The position numbers and the translations under genes are program-made. A stretch of DNA of 64,000 nt from Myxococcota bacterium (GTDB lineage: Bacteria > Myxococcota_A > Bradymonadia > UBA7976 > UBA1532): NCBI GenBank assembly GCA_963169045.1, contig CAUJDF010000024.1:23976-87975 (forward strand), given 5' to 3'. The notes beneath the pieces are model-generated. The model saw only the letters and a program-made list of their open reading frames with translations, searched no databases and had not been told where the DNA came from. Below are positions 17,154 through 25,503 of the stretch, one piece after another; the first letter of the stretch is position 1, and every line of letters starts with the position of its first letter.

Positions 17154-19361
17154 TTGGCCGACGAGAGCTTCTGGTCGCAGCGCCCGCGCCGCCTGTCGGA
17201 GGACCGGCGCGTCTTCTTCGGGCTGGCGATCGTGCTCGTGCTCGCGTGGTTGCCGGGCCTCGGCAGCTACGGCCTCTACGACCCCTGGGAGACCCACTAC
17301 GGTGAGGTCGCCCGCACCATGGTCGAGACGAACAACTACATCGACCCGTGGTGGGGCTCCCCCTGGGACCCGACCGACGTCAAGCGCGAGCGCGAAGGCT
17401 TTTACAGCAAGCCGCCGCTCACGATGTGGATGATGTCGGCGGGCATGGCGCTCTTCGGCTACAGCGAGCTCGGCGTCCGCTTCTTCTTCCCGTTCACCGC
17501 CATCCTCGCGTTGCTGGCGATGTACCTGGCGGTCTCCAGGTTCGTCAGCCGCCGCGCCGGCCTGATCACCGTCGCCATCTGCGCCACCGCGCCGGTCTTC
17601 GCCATGGTCGGCCACCAGGCCGTCACCGACGGCCCCATGGTCGCGTTGCTCACCGGCGGCATGATGTTCCTCGCCATCGCCCTCTTCGGCGTCGAGGACG
17701 ACGAGCCCGCCAGCCCCGCGCTCTACTGGCTGACGCTGAGCCTCGTGGTCGTGACGATGCTCGGTCAGATGTGGGCCATGCTCCCCATGGACCGCAGCCC
17801 CGACGTCATCCGGCCGTACCCCGGCGAGGGCGGCCCGCTCTACGCGCTGCAGTGGTGGTTCGCCGACCTGGGACGCGTGATGCGCGGCAAGGGCTGGGCG
17901 CTGGCGCTGCTGCTCGTGCCGTTCGCGGTGTGGGCGGGCGCGCGCGTAGCCCGCGAGAAGCGCCGCCGCATGCTGTACCTGTTCCTGTTCTACGTGTGCT
18001 GCGGCCTCGCCGTGCCGGCGAAGGGCTGGACGGCCTGGGCGCCCGCGGGCGGCGCCATCGTGCTGTACCTGTTCATCACGTGGGACTGGAAGCTCCTCGC
18101 CAAGGTCGACGTGCCCGCCGGCCTGCTGATCGTCTTCGTGACCGGGCACCCGTGGATCGTCGCCATGCTCGGCGGCCACCACCCCGGCTGGTTCGACCGC
18201 TTCATCATCCACGACCACCTGAACCGGCTTCAGTCGGGCGTGCACAGCCTCGACGACGGCGGGTTCGAGTACTTCATGAAGTGGATCGGCTACGGGCTCT
18301 TCCCGTGGATCGGGCTCCTGCCCGGGGCCGTCGCGCGCTGGGTGGCCGTGCTGCGGCCGTCGGGGCCGCGCGAGTACACGCCGCGGCAGCGCTTCGAGAT
18401 GCTGGTGTTCCTGTGGGCGCTCGTGGCGTTCGCGCTGTTCACGCTCTCGTCCACGAAGTTCCACCACTACATCCTGCCGGCCATCCCCGCGTTCTGCATC
18501 GGGATGGGCCTCTTCCTCGACGACGTGATCAAGGGTCTGGGCCGCGGCCGCGTCGTCCTGCTCGTCGCCGGCGCGCTCGTCGTCTTCTGGGTGGGTCAGG
18601 ACCTCTGGCGCATGCCGCGCAACTACGGCGACGGCAGCCAGAACATGGTGAACCTGTTCACCTACAAGTACGACCGCGAGTGGGCGAAGTACACGCCGCC
18701 GGCGGAGCTCGCGAAGCTCCAGGGCGAGAAGCTCGACACGGCGCAGGCCGACAACGCGTGGCTCGCCGACTTCGCCAACGATCTCGGGTGGATGACGCTG
18801 CTCGCCGCCGGCGGCATGCTCTTCCTCGCCTTCTTCCGCGACTGGAAGCGCGAGTACGGCGCGGCGGTCCTCGGCCTGGCCGGCGGCTGGGCGCTCTGGT
18901 GGTGTCAGTACGAGTACCTTCCGGCGGTGGGGCGCCACTGGAGCCAGAAGGAGATGTGGGACACCTATTACGAGAAGTGCGCGAAGTTCGGCGACGCGCA
19001 GCAAGGCGACTACGAGCGTCACATGATCCTGACGTCGATGCGCATCCCCGATCGGCCGGAGATGTTCCCGCGCGCCCGCTGCCAGGAGCCGATCGTGGCC
19101 TTCCGCACCAACTGGCGCGGCGAGACCTTCTACTCGGCCAACACGGTGCTGCCGGCGCCCGAGGTCAAGCACCTCGCCCCGGCGCTGAAGACCATCGGCG
19201 AGCGCCCGTTCTACCTGTTCACCGAGAGCAACCGCGTGCGGTCGGAGCTCGAGCCGAACCTGCCCGCCGAGCTCAAGGGCCGCTACGAGCCGGTCTACGA
19301 CAACAAGAAGTTCACCCTCCTGCGCATCGACCGCACCCTGCCACAGCGCGCCCCGAAGTAA
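17154..19361 (+). CDS. ArnT/PMT-like glycosyltransferase family 39 membrane protein
   Basis: A 735-residue multi-pass protein of the GT-C fold that moves a sugar from a polyprenyl-phosphate donor to a lipid or protein at the outer face of the inner membrane. The first loop has the family's acidic motif in LYDPWETHYGEVAR (Asp43, Glu46), followed by FYSKPPLTMWMM. About 12 hydrophobic segments follow, with TKFHHYILPAIPAFCIG late in the chain, and a soluble C-terminal domain from about residue 590. The start is TTG 17154: no ATG or GTG lies in frame nearby, GGAG precedes it, and a strong promoter sits upstream. Acceptor unknown; lipid A or protein are both possible. Confidence 0.85.
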   Translation: MADESFWSQRPRRLSEDRRVFFGLAIVLVLAWLPGLGSYGLYDPWETHYGEVARTMVETNNYIDPWWGSPWDPTDVKREREGFYSKPPLTMWMMSAGMALFGYSELGVRFFFPFTAILALLAMYLAVSRFVSRRAGLITVAICATAPVFAMVGHQAVTDGPMVALLTGGMMFLAIALFGVEDDEPASPALYWLTLSLVVVTMLGQMWAMLPMDRSPDVIRPYPGEGGPLYALQWWFADLGRVMRGKGWALALLLVPFAVWAGARVAREKRRRMLYLFLFYVCCGLAVPAKGWTAWAPAGGAIVLYLFITWDWKLLAKVDVPAGLLIVFVTGHPWIVAMLGGHHPGWFDRFIIHDHLNRLQSGVHSLDDGGFEYFMKWIGYGLFPWIGLLPGAVARWVAVLRPSGPREYTPRQRFEMLVFLWALVAFALFTLSSTKFHHYILPAIPAFCIGMGLFLDDVIKGLGRGRVVLLVAGALVVFWVGQDLWRMPRNYGDGSQNMVNLFTYKYDREWAKYTPPAELAKLQGEKLDTAQADNAWLADFANDLGWMTLLAAGGMLFLAFFRDWKREYGAAVLGLAGGWALWWCQYEYLPAVGRHWSQKEMWDTYYEKCAKFGDAQQGDYERHMILTSMRIPDRPEMFPRARCQEPIVAFRTNWRGETFYSANTVLPAPEVKHLAPALKTIGERPFYLFTESNRVRSELEPNLPAELKGRYEPVYDNKKFTLLRIDRTLPQRAPK

Positions 19362-19400
19362 GGGAACCTCGCCCCACTGCCGAAGTCTGATCGATAAGGG

Positions 19401-19418
19401 CCCGGCGCCGCCGCCGGG
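19401..19418 (+). terminator. GC hairpin after the GT39 gene (possible terminator)
   Basis: CCCGGCG and CGCCGGG form a perfect 7-bp stem with a CCGC loop, 40 nt after the stop codon. There is no T run, so intrinsic termination is uncertain; it could also be a leader structure for the next gene. Confidence 0.3.
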
Positions 19419-19439
19419 TCGCGGTCCGGCGAGCGGGGC

Positions 19440-19784
19440 ATGCGCACTTCATTCACCCTGCTGGTCCTCTGTTGCGGCTGCAACGACGACGGCGCGGGCG
19501 CCGCGCCGGCGCTGAGCGACAGCCTCGCGGCCGGGCTCGGCGTCGAGCTCGAGTCCGGCTGCCGCTGCGCGCCGGACCGTCGGGCCGCCGCCCCGACCTA
19601 TGACTGCGAGGCCACGGCGCTGCCGGCCGGCGCGGCGCTCTGCCAGCGCGGCCAGGGCACCATCTACTGCGCCCCCGACGACCAGCGCCTCCAGACGTTC
19701 ACCGGCGAGGTCGCCTGCGATCCCGGCTTCTGCGTCAGCTTCGACGGCGAGAGCTGCGTCGTCCTCTGCGAGTGCCGCCGCTGA
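19440..19784 (+). CDS. Small Cys-rich lipoprotein
   Basis: A 114-residue lipoprotein of no recognised family. The signal MRTSFTLLVLCCGC ends in Cys residues that serve as the lipobox. The mature part holds 10 further Cys (CRCAPDRR, YDCEATALP, LCQRGQG, YCAPDD, VACDPGFC, SCVVLCECRR), probably disulfide paired. It lies 55 nt before the kinase-FGE gene on the same strand. A shared transcript is possible, although an extended -10 sits between them. Confidence 0.65.
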   Translation: MRTSFTLLVLCCGCNDDGAGAAPALSDSLAAGLGVELESGCRCAPDRRAAAPTYDCEATALPAGAALCQRGQGTIYCAPDDQRLQTFTGEVACDPGFCVSFDGESCVVLCECRR

Positions 19785-19811
19785 GGCGTTCACGGTCCCC
19801 GCCGGCGCCCG

Positions 19812-19820
19812 TGATACATT
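19812..19820 (+). promoter_or_regulatory. Extended -10 element before the kinase-FGE gene
   Basis: TGATACATT (TGn plus TACATT, 4/6) ends 19 nt before the ATG at 19840. A strong GGGAGGAA ribosome site lies between. Confidence 0.45.
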
Positions 19821-19839
19821 CGCGCCGCGGGAGGAACCC

Positions 19840-22413
19840 ATGGACGAGCAGGAGCTGGCGCGCCTGGCGCGGTCATACGGCCTCGAGCCGGGGTGCGTCG
19901 AAGCGATCAGGGCCTTCGTGCGGCGTACCGTCGAGTCGGTCGTGTACGGCGGCGGCACGGGGCTGGTGACCGAGTCGCTGCGGGTCAGCGTGCTGCCGCC
20001 GCCGGGGACGGGCGCGCCGCCGCCCATCCTCGAGCCCGACGGCGGCGCGCCGCCCGTGTCCGAGCTCGCCGAACGATACGAGGACCTGGGCTCGGTGGGG
20101 CGCGGCGGCATGGGCGAGGTGCGGCGCGTCCGCGACCGTCGGCTGCATCGCACGCTGGCGATGAAGCTCGTCCTGCCCGGTGCGCAGGAGAACGAGCGCG
20201 CTCGCTTCCTACAGGAGGCCCAGATCACCGCGCAGCTCCAGCACCCGGGCATCGTCGCGGTGCACGACGTCGGAGACACGTCCGACGGTCGTCTCTGGTT
20301 CACGATGAAGGAGGTGCGCGGCCGCACGCTCTCGAGCGTCGCCGAGAAGCTGCACGCGCTCGCCAGCCGCCGCGCCTGGGTGTCCACCGCCGACGGCTGG
20401 ACGTTCCGCCGCCTCATCGACGCCTACCGCCGCGCCTGCGAGGCGGTCGCCTACGCGCACAGCCGCGGCGTCGTCCACCGCGACCTCAAGCCGCAGAACA
20501 TCATGGTCGGCGAGTTCGGGCAGGTCTTCGTCATGGACTGGGGCCTCGCCAAGGCCGTCGGCGACCCGGCCGAGCCCGTGTTCTCGGGACCGCGCATCGA
20601 CGGCGACCTGCTCGAGACGCGCCCCGGCCGGGTGATGGGCACGCCCGCCTACATGCCGCCGGAGCAGGCGCGCGGCGATGTCCCCGCCATCGGCCCGCGC
20701 AGCGACGTGTACGCCCTCGGGGCCGCGCTCTACCACCTGCTGACCGGGCGGCCGCCGCGCCTGGGGCCGGCGACGCCGGATCGCCTCGCGAGCTGGACGG
20801 AGCCGCCGGCGATCGAGGCCGTGCTGCCGCCGCACGTGCCCGAACCGCCGCCCGAGCTCGCCGACATCTGCCGGCGCGCGATGGCCCTCGAGCCGGAGCG
20901 GCGCTTCGCCGACGCCGGCGAGCTCTCGCAGGCCGTTGGCGCGTGGCTCGACGGCGCCCGCAAGCGCGAGCGGGCGCTCGCCGTCGTCGCCGAGGCGCGC
21001 GCAATGGAGCCGTCGCTGGCCGCGCTGCGCGCCTCCGCCGCGGATCTGCGCGCCCGCGCCGGCGCGATCCTCGGCCCGCTCCCGGAGCACGCCCCCGCCG
21101 CCGACAAGCTGCCCGGCTGGCGCCTCGAGGACGAGGCCGCGGCGAAGGCGCGCGAGCTCCGCCGCCGCGAGGCCGAGCAGGAGCAGCGCCTGCGCGACGC
21201 CCTCGGCATCGAGCCCGACCTGCCCGAGGCCCGCACGCTGCTGGCCGAGCTCTACCGCCGCCGGCTCGGCGAGGCGGAGGCCCTGCGCGACGCCCACGGC
21301 GCGCCTCACTGGGAGGCGCTCCTGCGCGCGCACGACGACGGCCGCCACGCGTCCTTCCTCGCCGGCGACGGCGCGGTGAGCCTCGTCACCGATCCGCCGG
21401 GCGCGCGCGTCGAGCTGTTCCGCTTCGAGCTGCGCGACCGCCGCCTCGTGCCGGAGCCTGCGGGCGTGCTGGGCGTCACGCCGCTCGACCGCGTGCCGCT
21501 GGCGCGCGGCAGCTATCTGTTGCGGCTGTCGGCGCCCGGCCACGCCACCGTCGACTACCCGGTGCTCATCGAGCGCGAGACCCACTGGGACGGCGCCGAT
21601 CCCGACGGCGTGCGCGTGCCGATCCGGCTGCCGCGTGAGGGCGAGCTCGGCGCGGACGACGTGTACGTGCCGTCGGGGTGGTTCTGGAGCGGCGGCGATC
21701 CGCTCGCGATCGATGGACTGCCCCGTCAGCGGGTCTGGGCGGATGCGTTCGTCATGCGGCGGCACCCGGTCACCAACGTCGAGTACTTCGAGTTCCTCAA
21801 CGCGCTCGTCGATGAGGGCCGTACGGAGGGGCTCGATGGCCTCGTGCCCGGGGACGAAGCCCTACCGCTCCGGCGGGACGCGGCGGGGCGGTTCGCGCTC
21901 GCCGAGGGGGCGTCCAGGGTCGGCGCGTGGCCCGTCGTCCGTGTGACCTGGAGCGCGGCGACGGCGTACTGTCGCCGCCTCGCCGCGGCCCAGCGATTGC
22001 CGTGGCGACTGCCACACGAGCTCGAGTGGGAGAAGGCGGCACGGGGCGTCGACGGTCGCCACCTGCCGTGGGGCGATCAGGCCGAGTCCACCTGGGCCTG
22101 TGTCATCAATGGCAGCGAGACGCCGCCGTCGCGCGTTCCGGTCGAGGCGCTGACGACGGACGTGAGCCCGTACGGCGTCAGGGGCATGGCCGGAAACGCC
22201 CGCACGCTCTGCGCGAACGAGTATCGGCGGCAGGGACCTCGCCTCGATGGCGGACGGGTCGTGATCGGCGATGCCGCCGACGTCGACTTTGTGAGCGTAC
22301 GGGGAGGGGGCTGGGGAGGCACCATTCTGATGGCAAGAGCGGCGGGTCGCTTCGGCCAGCTCAAGGCACAGCGGTACCTCGTCGTCGGCTTCCGCCTGGC
22401 GCGGCCCTTCTGA
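19840..22413 (+). CDS. Ser/Thr protein kinase fused to PEGA-like and FGE-sulfatase (SUMF1-like) domains
   Basis: An 857-residue multidomain protein. The kinase domain (about 80-370) has the Gly loop GSVGRGGMGEV, Lys109 in AMKLVLP, HRDLKPQN (213-220), and DWG (233-235) in place of DFG, as is usual in this PknB-like subgroup. A charged coiled region (about 390-500) leads to a PEGA-like segment (SLVTDPPGARVELFR to YLLRLSAPGHATV). A C-terminal formylglycine-generating-enzyme-like domain follows (about 620-857: RRHPVTNVEYFEFLN, VTWSAATAYCRRLA, WRLPHELEWEKAARG, GVRGMAGNARTLCANEY, VRGGGWGG). No transmembrane segment is evident. Such FGE modules in kinases are often binding domains rather than oxidases. 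It is convergent with the caspase-like gene 11 bp away. Confidence 0.88.
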   Translation: MDEQELARLARSYGLEPGCVEAIRAFVRRTVESVVYGGGTGLVTESLRVSVLPPPGTGAPPPILEPDGGAPPVSELAERYEDLGSVGRGGMGEVRRVRDRRLHRTLAMKLVLPGAQENERARFLQEAQITAQLQHPGIVAVHDVGDTSDGRLWFTMKEVRGRTLSSVAEKLHALASRRAWVSTADGWTFRRLIDAYRRACEAVAYAHSRGVVHRDLKPQNIMVGEFGQVFVMDWGLAKAVGDPAEPVFSGPRIDGDLLETRPGRVMGTPAYMPPEQARGDVPAIGPRSDVYALGAALYHLLTGRPPRLGPATPDRLASWTEPPAIEAVLPPHVPEPPPELADICRRAMALEPERRFADAGELSQAVGAWLDGARKRERALAVVAEARAMEPSLAALRASAADLRARAGAILGPLPEHAPAADKLPGWRLEDEAAAKARELRRREAEQEQRLRDALGIEPDLPEARTLLAELYRRRLGEAEALRDAHGAPHWEALLRAHDDGRHASFLAGDGAVSLVTDPPGARVELFRFELRDRRLVPEPAGVLGVTPLDRVPLARGSYLLRLSAPGHATVDYPVLIERETHWDGADPDGVRVPIRLPREGELGADDVYVPSGWFWSGGDPLAIDGLPRQRVWADAFVMRRHPVTNVEYFEFLNALVDEGRTEGLDGLVPGDEALPLRRDAAGRFALAEGASRVGAWPVVRVTWSAATAYCRRLAAAQRLPWRLPHELEWEKAARGVDGRHLPWGDQAESTWACVINGSETPPSRVPVEALTTDVSPYGVRGMAGNARTLCANEYRRQGPRLDGGRVVIGDAADVDFVSVRGGGWGGTILMARAAGRFGQLKAQRYLVVGFRLARPF

Positions 22414-22424
22414 GGGAGGAGAGG

Positions 22425-23720
22425 TCAGAGGAGCTCGTCGGCCACCATGTAGAGCGTCTTCGTCGACGTGTCGGTGTTGGGTGCGAACTCCATGTCGGCG
22501 ACGGCGAATTGGGAGCCGCTCGCGATCTTGTACCAGACGAGTGCGCTGCTGGTCAGCTTCATGTATCCCACGATGTTGCCATTCTGCTTGATCTGATACT
22601 GCACGCCGTTCAGCGAGTAGCTCCCGCTCGACCACGGGAAGTTCTCGTGTGTCGTCGTCACCACGAACGGTGTGCTCGAGGGCTTCGTGCCCGCTGCGGT
22701 CAGTGTGAAGTAGCTCGGGAAGGCGGCCGACGACGAGGTCCAGTTCCATTTGATGGTCGACGTGTTGACGTCGATGAACCCGATGCTCGTACCGCTCTGG
22801 TTCTTGAGGATGTAGCCTTCCATGTCGGGCGGGACCTCGCGCACCATGCCTTGCTCCGGCCGCTCCGCCTTCGGCTCGGCCGCCCGGCCGCCCAGCACGA
22901 GGTTCTGCGCCTCCTCGGCGGGCCCGGCGTAGATCGGCCGCTGCTCCACGGCGAGGTTCGACAACACACGCCGCGCGCGTTGCATCAGCTCGCGGTACGT
23001 CAGCCCGAAGTACGGCCCGTTCGGCGACACACCCCAGCGGTCCATCAGCGAGGTGACCGCCCACGTGAACGCGCCCTGCCACGCGCCGTGCAACAGATAC
23101 TCGTAGCTCGGCTCGTCCGGACCGGAGGCCGCGAGCACCACGTCCTCGGGACGCATCAGGCGCCGCTCCACGTGGCTCACGTTGCCGGCGCCGCGCAGGG
23201 AGCGGGCGCGCACGTCGGACCGACCCATCGCGCCGGCGGCGGCATGGCACGCGTCGAGGAACAGCGTGATGTCCGTGCCGGGCCGGCGATCGTCGAGCCG
23301 CGCCGCCACGTCGCCGAACGGGATCGCCATCGACAGGCCGCGCTCCACGTCCGACGGGCACAGCAAGAGGCCGCGCGGATCGGTGTCGCCGTGGCCGCAG
23401 AACGTGACGATGCCGCGCGCGCCGCGGTCATGCCGCACGACGTCCCGCAGCCAGTCGAGGCCGTTCTCGATGGCCGCGCGCGAGGCCTCCCCGCACGTCA
23501 CCGCCGAGGGGGCGCCGAGGTCGTGCGCGTCGAGGCGCGGCGTGGTGAGCACGCGCACGTTGCGCGGCGGGATGCCGAGGTTCTGGAACGTCCGCCAGTA
23601 CAGGCGCACGTCGTTCACCGCGCCGCGCAGGTCGCTGGTGCCCGGGGCGAACCCCGCCGAACGATCGTAGGCGCCATAGTCGTCGATGCCGATCAGCAGC
23701 GCGAACAGATTGCTCCCCAT
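22425..23720 (-). CDS. Caspase-like (peptidase C14) protein with duplicated C-terminal motif
   Basis: A 431-residue protein. The N-terminal caspase/metacaspase fold (about 1-275) starts FALLIGIDDYG; the dyad is His110 in VTFCGHGDTD and Cys158 in LFLDACHAAAG. No signal peptide is seen. A linker rich in Pro/Glu (280-300) precedes a Ser/Thr/aromatic-rich C-terminal part (302-431). That part holds two related strand motifs, YILKNQSGTSIGF (303-315) and YQIKQNGNIVGY (375-386), each followed by an S/T-rich strand and Trp. The DNA for this part is visibly lower in GC than the rest. ATG 23720 is chosen for its AGGAG site. It faces the kinase-FGE gene and lies downstream of an oxygenase gene. Target unknown. 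Confidence 0.83.
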   Translation of the reverse strand: MGSNLFALLIGIDDYGAYDRSAGFAPGTSDLRGAVNDVRLYWRTFQNLGIPPRNVRVLTTPRLDAHDLGAPSAVTCGEASRAAIENGLDWLRDVVRHDRGARGIVTFCGHGDTDPRGLLLCPSDVERGLSMAIPFGDVAARLDDRRPGTDITLFLDACHAAAGAMGRSDVRARSLRGAGNVSHVERRLMRPEDVVLAASGPDEPSYEYLLHGAWQGAFTWAVTSLMDRWGVSPNGPYFGLTYRELMQRARRVLSNLAVEQRPIYAGPAEEAQNLVLGGRAAEPKAERPEQGMVREVPPDMEGYILKNQSGTSIGFIDVNTSTIKWNWTSSSAAFPSYFTLTAAGTKPSSTPFVVTTTHENFPWSSGSYSLNGVQYQIKQNGNIVGYMKLTSSALVWYKIASGSQFAVADMEFAPNTDTSTKTLYMVADELL

Positions 23721-23765
23721 CTCACACTCCTCCCATGCACCGCTCGACGGCGGAACGACGGGAAT

Positions 23766-23800
23766 CCCCAATGGGGGGGGCGTGGGCGACCCTGGGGGGG
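23766..23800. repeat. G-homopolymer tracts upstream of the caspase-like gene
   Basis: CCCC (23766-23769), then G8 (23773-23780) and G7 (23794-23800) on the plus strand, 53-80 nt upstream of the caspase-like ATG. Such runs are rare elsewhere in the window and fall where its promoter should be. Confidence 0.7.
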
Positions 23801-23829
23801 ACGGATCGGGCCGGCGCGGCCGGCGAGTG

Positions 23830-24732
23830 TCAGCTCAGGACGCCGATCTCGCGCAGGCGGCGGTTGAGCAGGTCGCGTGCGCGGACGGGCTGGCCGAAGC
23901 CCGCCGTGACGGGGGTGAGCAGCGCATCCGGTCGCGGGTGCAGGAAGAACGGCATCGAGTAGCGTCCGCCGTCCGTCCGGCCCGGGTTGACGACGCGGTG
24001 GGTCGTCGCCGGCAGCCGACCCGACGTGACGTGGGCCATCATATCGCCGGTGTCGCACACCATCGCGCCCGGCGGGGGCGTCACGGCGAGCCACTCGCCC
24101 TCGCGCGTCAGCAGCTCGAGGCCGGGGCGCGTCGAGGCCGGCAGCACCGTCATGAGGTTGATGTCTTCGTGCGCCGCCGCCCGCACCGCGCCCTCGGGCA
24201 CGCCGCCCGGCACGTCGGGGTAGTGGATCACGCGCAAGATGCTGTCGCCGTTGCGCGCGAGGTCGCGGAAGAAGTCGCGCGGCAGGCCGAGATACTCGCC
24301 GACGGCGTCGAGCAGTCCGAGCGCGAACCGCTCCTGCGCGAAGTAGAGCGCCAGGAAGGCCTCGCCCACCTCGGGCAGCGCCTTGGGGAAGACGTTGGGC
24401 GCCATCTCCGGCGGCAGCTCGCGGCCGACCTGCCAGAACTCCTTGAGGTCGGGTGCGCCGTAGCCCTTCGCCTTCTCCTGGCCGAACGGCGTGTAGCCGC
24501 GCTGGCGCCCCGAGGCGGGGTCCTCGCAGGCGAGCTTGTCGGCCGCCGGCAGCGCGAAGAGGCGCTCGGCGACGCGGTAGGCGCGCGCGAGGAGCTCGTC
24601 GTCGATGCCATGGCCGGTGACGTTGACGAAGCCGAAGCGTTCGAGGCCGGCGCCGAGGGTCCGGACGAAGCTCGCCCTCGCCGCCGCGTCGCCGCGGAGG
24701 TAGTCGCCGAAGTCTACGTTGGGGACGGTCAT
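23830..24732 (-). CDS. 2-oxoglutarate/Fe(II)-dependent oxygenase (isopenicillin N synthase-like)
   Basis: A 300-residue cytosolic non-haem iron oxygenase of the 2OG-Fe(II)/IPNS superfamily. The jelly-roll ligands are His188 and Asp190 in AAHEDINLMT and His245 in TTHRVVNP. The oxoglutarate-binding RxS is Arg257/Ser259 in GGRYSMPFF. The N-terminal DIOX_N part is visible (FVNVTGHGIDDELL, ERLFALPAADK). ATG 24732 is chosen over an upstream ATG at 24771, because a promoter (-10 at 24747-24742) lies between them. The substrate is unknown: the family makes ethylene, antibiotics and hydroxylated metabolites. It is 109 bp upstream of the caspase-like gene on the same strand. Confidence 0.85.
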   Translation of the reverse strand: MTVPNVDFGDYLRGDAAARASFVRTLGAGLERFGFVNVTGHGIDDELLARAYRVAERLFALPAADKLACEDPASGRQRGYTPFGQEKAKGYGAPDLKEFWQVGRELPPEMAPNVFPKALPEVGEAFLALYFAQERFALGLLDAVGEYLGLPRDFFRDLARNGDSILRVIHYPDVPGGVPEGAVRAAAHEDINLMTVLPASTRPGLELLTREGEWLAVTPPPGAMVCDTGDMMAHVTSGRLPATTHRVVNPGRTDGGRYSMPFFLHPRPDALLTPVTAGFGQPVRARDLLNRRLREIGVLS

Positions 24733-24741
24733 CGGGGCGGA

Positions 24742-24771
24742 TTTATACGGGAAACGGCGCCACGGACGCAA
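24742..24771 (-). promoter_or_regulatory. Promoter of the oxygenase gene, giving a near-leaderless mRNA
   Basis: On the minus strand TTGCGT (24771-24766) and TATAAA (24747-24742, 5/6) are 18 bp apart. Nine bases separate the -10 from the ATG at 24732, so the transcript would start 2-4 nt before the start codon. Confidence 0.5.
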
Positions 24772-24855
24772 AGCGACTTCCGGCGATCCCCGATGCGGCG
24801 TGGCCCGCTCCTTGCTCTCGTCCGCTCCCGACCCTCATCGAAAAGGAGCCCCCCG

Positions 24856-25452
24856 ATGCGCCGCACCGCCGTCGCCCTCGTGTCGCTGTTCACCGCCTCG
24901 CCCGCCCTCGCCGGCGGACTCTTCGGCCCCGACCCCGACGAGTCGCCATCGGTCTTCTCCTACGGCTTCCGCGGGTTCGGGACGGGCGCGCTCGTCGGCC
25001 TCGGCGCCGGCTACCTCATCGCCCGCGGCTCCGACGAAGGGGGCGCCGAGGACACGAAGGCCGTGGCGTACGCCGTCCTCGGCGGCGCGCTCGTCGGCGG
25101 TGTCTCCGGCCTCGTGCTCGGCATCGTCGACGTCGCCGACGACCGCCCCGGCGTCGGCAACCTCGTCCTGCGCGACACCCTGTACGGCGCGCTCTTCGGC
25201 CTCGCCGCCGGCGGCCTCGCCGGCACCGCCATCGCCATCGAGTCGGAGGACTGGGAGACCGTCCCGTTCGCCGGCGCCATCGGCATCGTCTCCGGCGCGG
25301 CGCTCGGGGTCGTCGTGGGCGTCTTCGAGGGGCGGCGCATCGTCGACAGCCCCGCTCACCGGCGCCGCGCCGGTCTTTCCGGCTTCGCGGTGGCGCCGTT
25401 CAGCGACGGCGACGCGGTGGCGTGGGGGCCGGCGTTCTCGGGGACGTTCTGA
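24856..25452 (+). CDS. Exported glycine-zipper membrane protein
   Basis: A 198-residue protein of unknown function. The signal peptide MRRTAVALVSLFTASPALA is clear. Four Gly/Ala-rich hydrophobic segments follow (GTGALVGLGAGYLIA; VLGGALVGGVSGLVLGIV; LYGALFGLAAGGLAGTAIAI; FAGAIGIVSGAALGVVVGVF), with acidic loops. The Gly spacing is that of glycine-zipper proteins, which pack tightly in a membrane. ATG 24856 follows AAAAGGAG. It is divergent from the oxygenase and convergent with the S46 peptidase, so it is likely monocistronic. Confidence 0.65.
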   Translation: MRRTAVALVSLFTASPALAGGLFGPDPDESPSVFSYGFRGFGTGALVGLGAGYLIARGSDEGGAEDTKAVAYAVLGGALVGGVSGLVLGIVDVADDRPGVGNLVLRDTLYGALFGLAAGGLAGTAIAIESEDWETVPFAGAIGIVSGAALGVVVGVFEGRRIVDSPAHRRRAGLSGFAVAPFSDGDAVAWGPAFSGTF

Positions 25453-25503
25453 GAGGGTGCGGCAACGCCCCTGCGCCCAGGAGCAGCGCTGCTCCGGTGC
25501 GGG

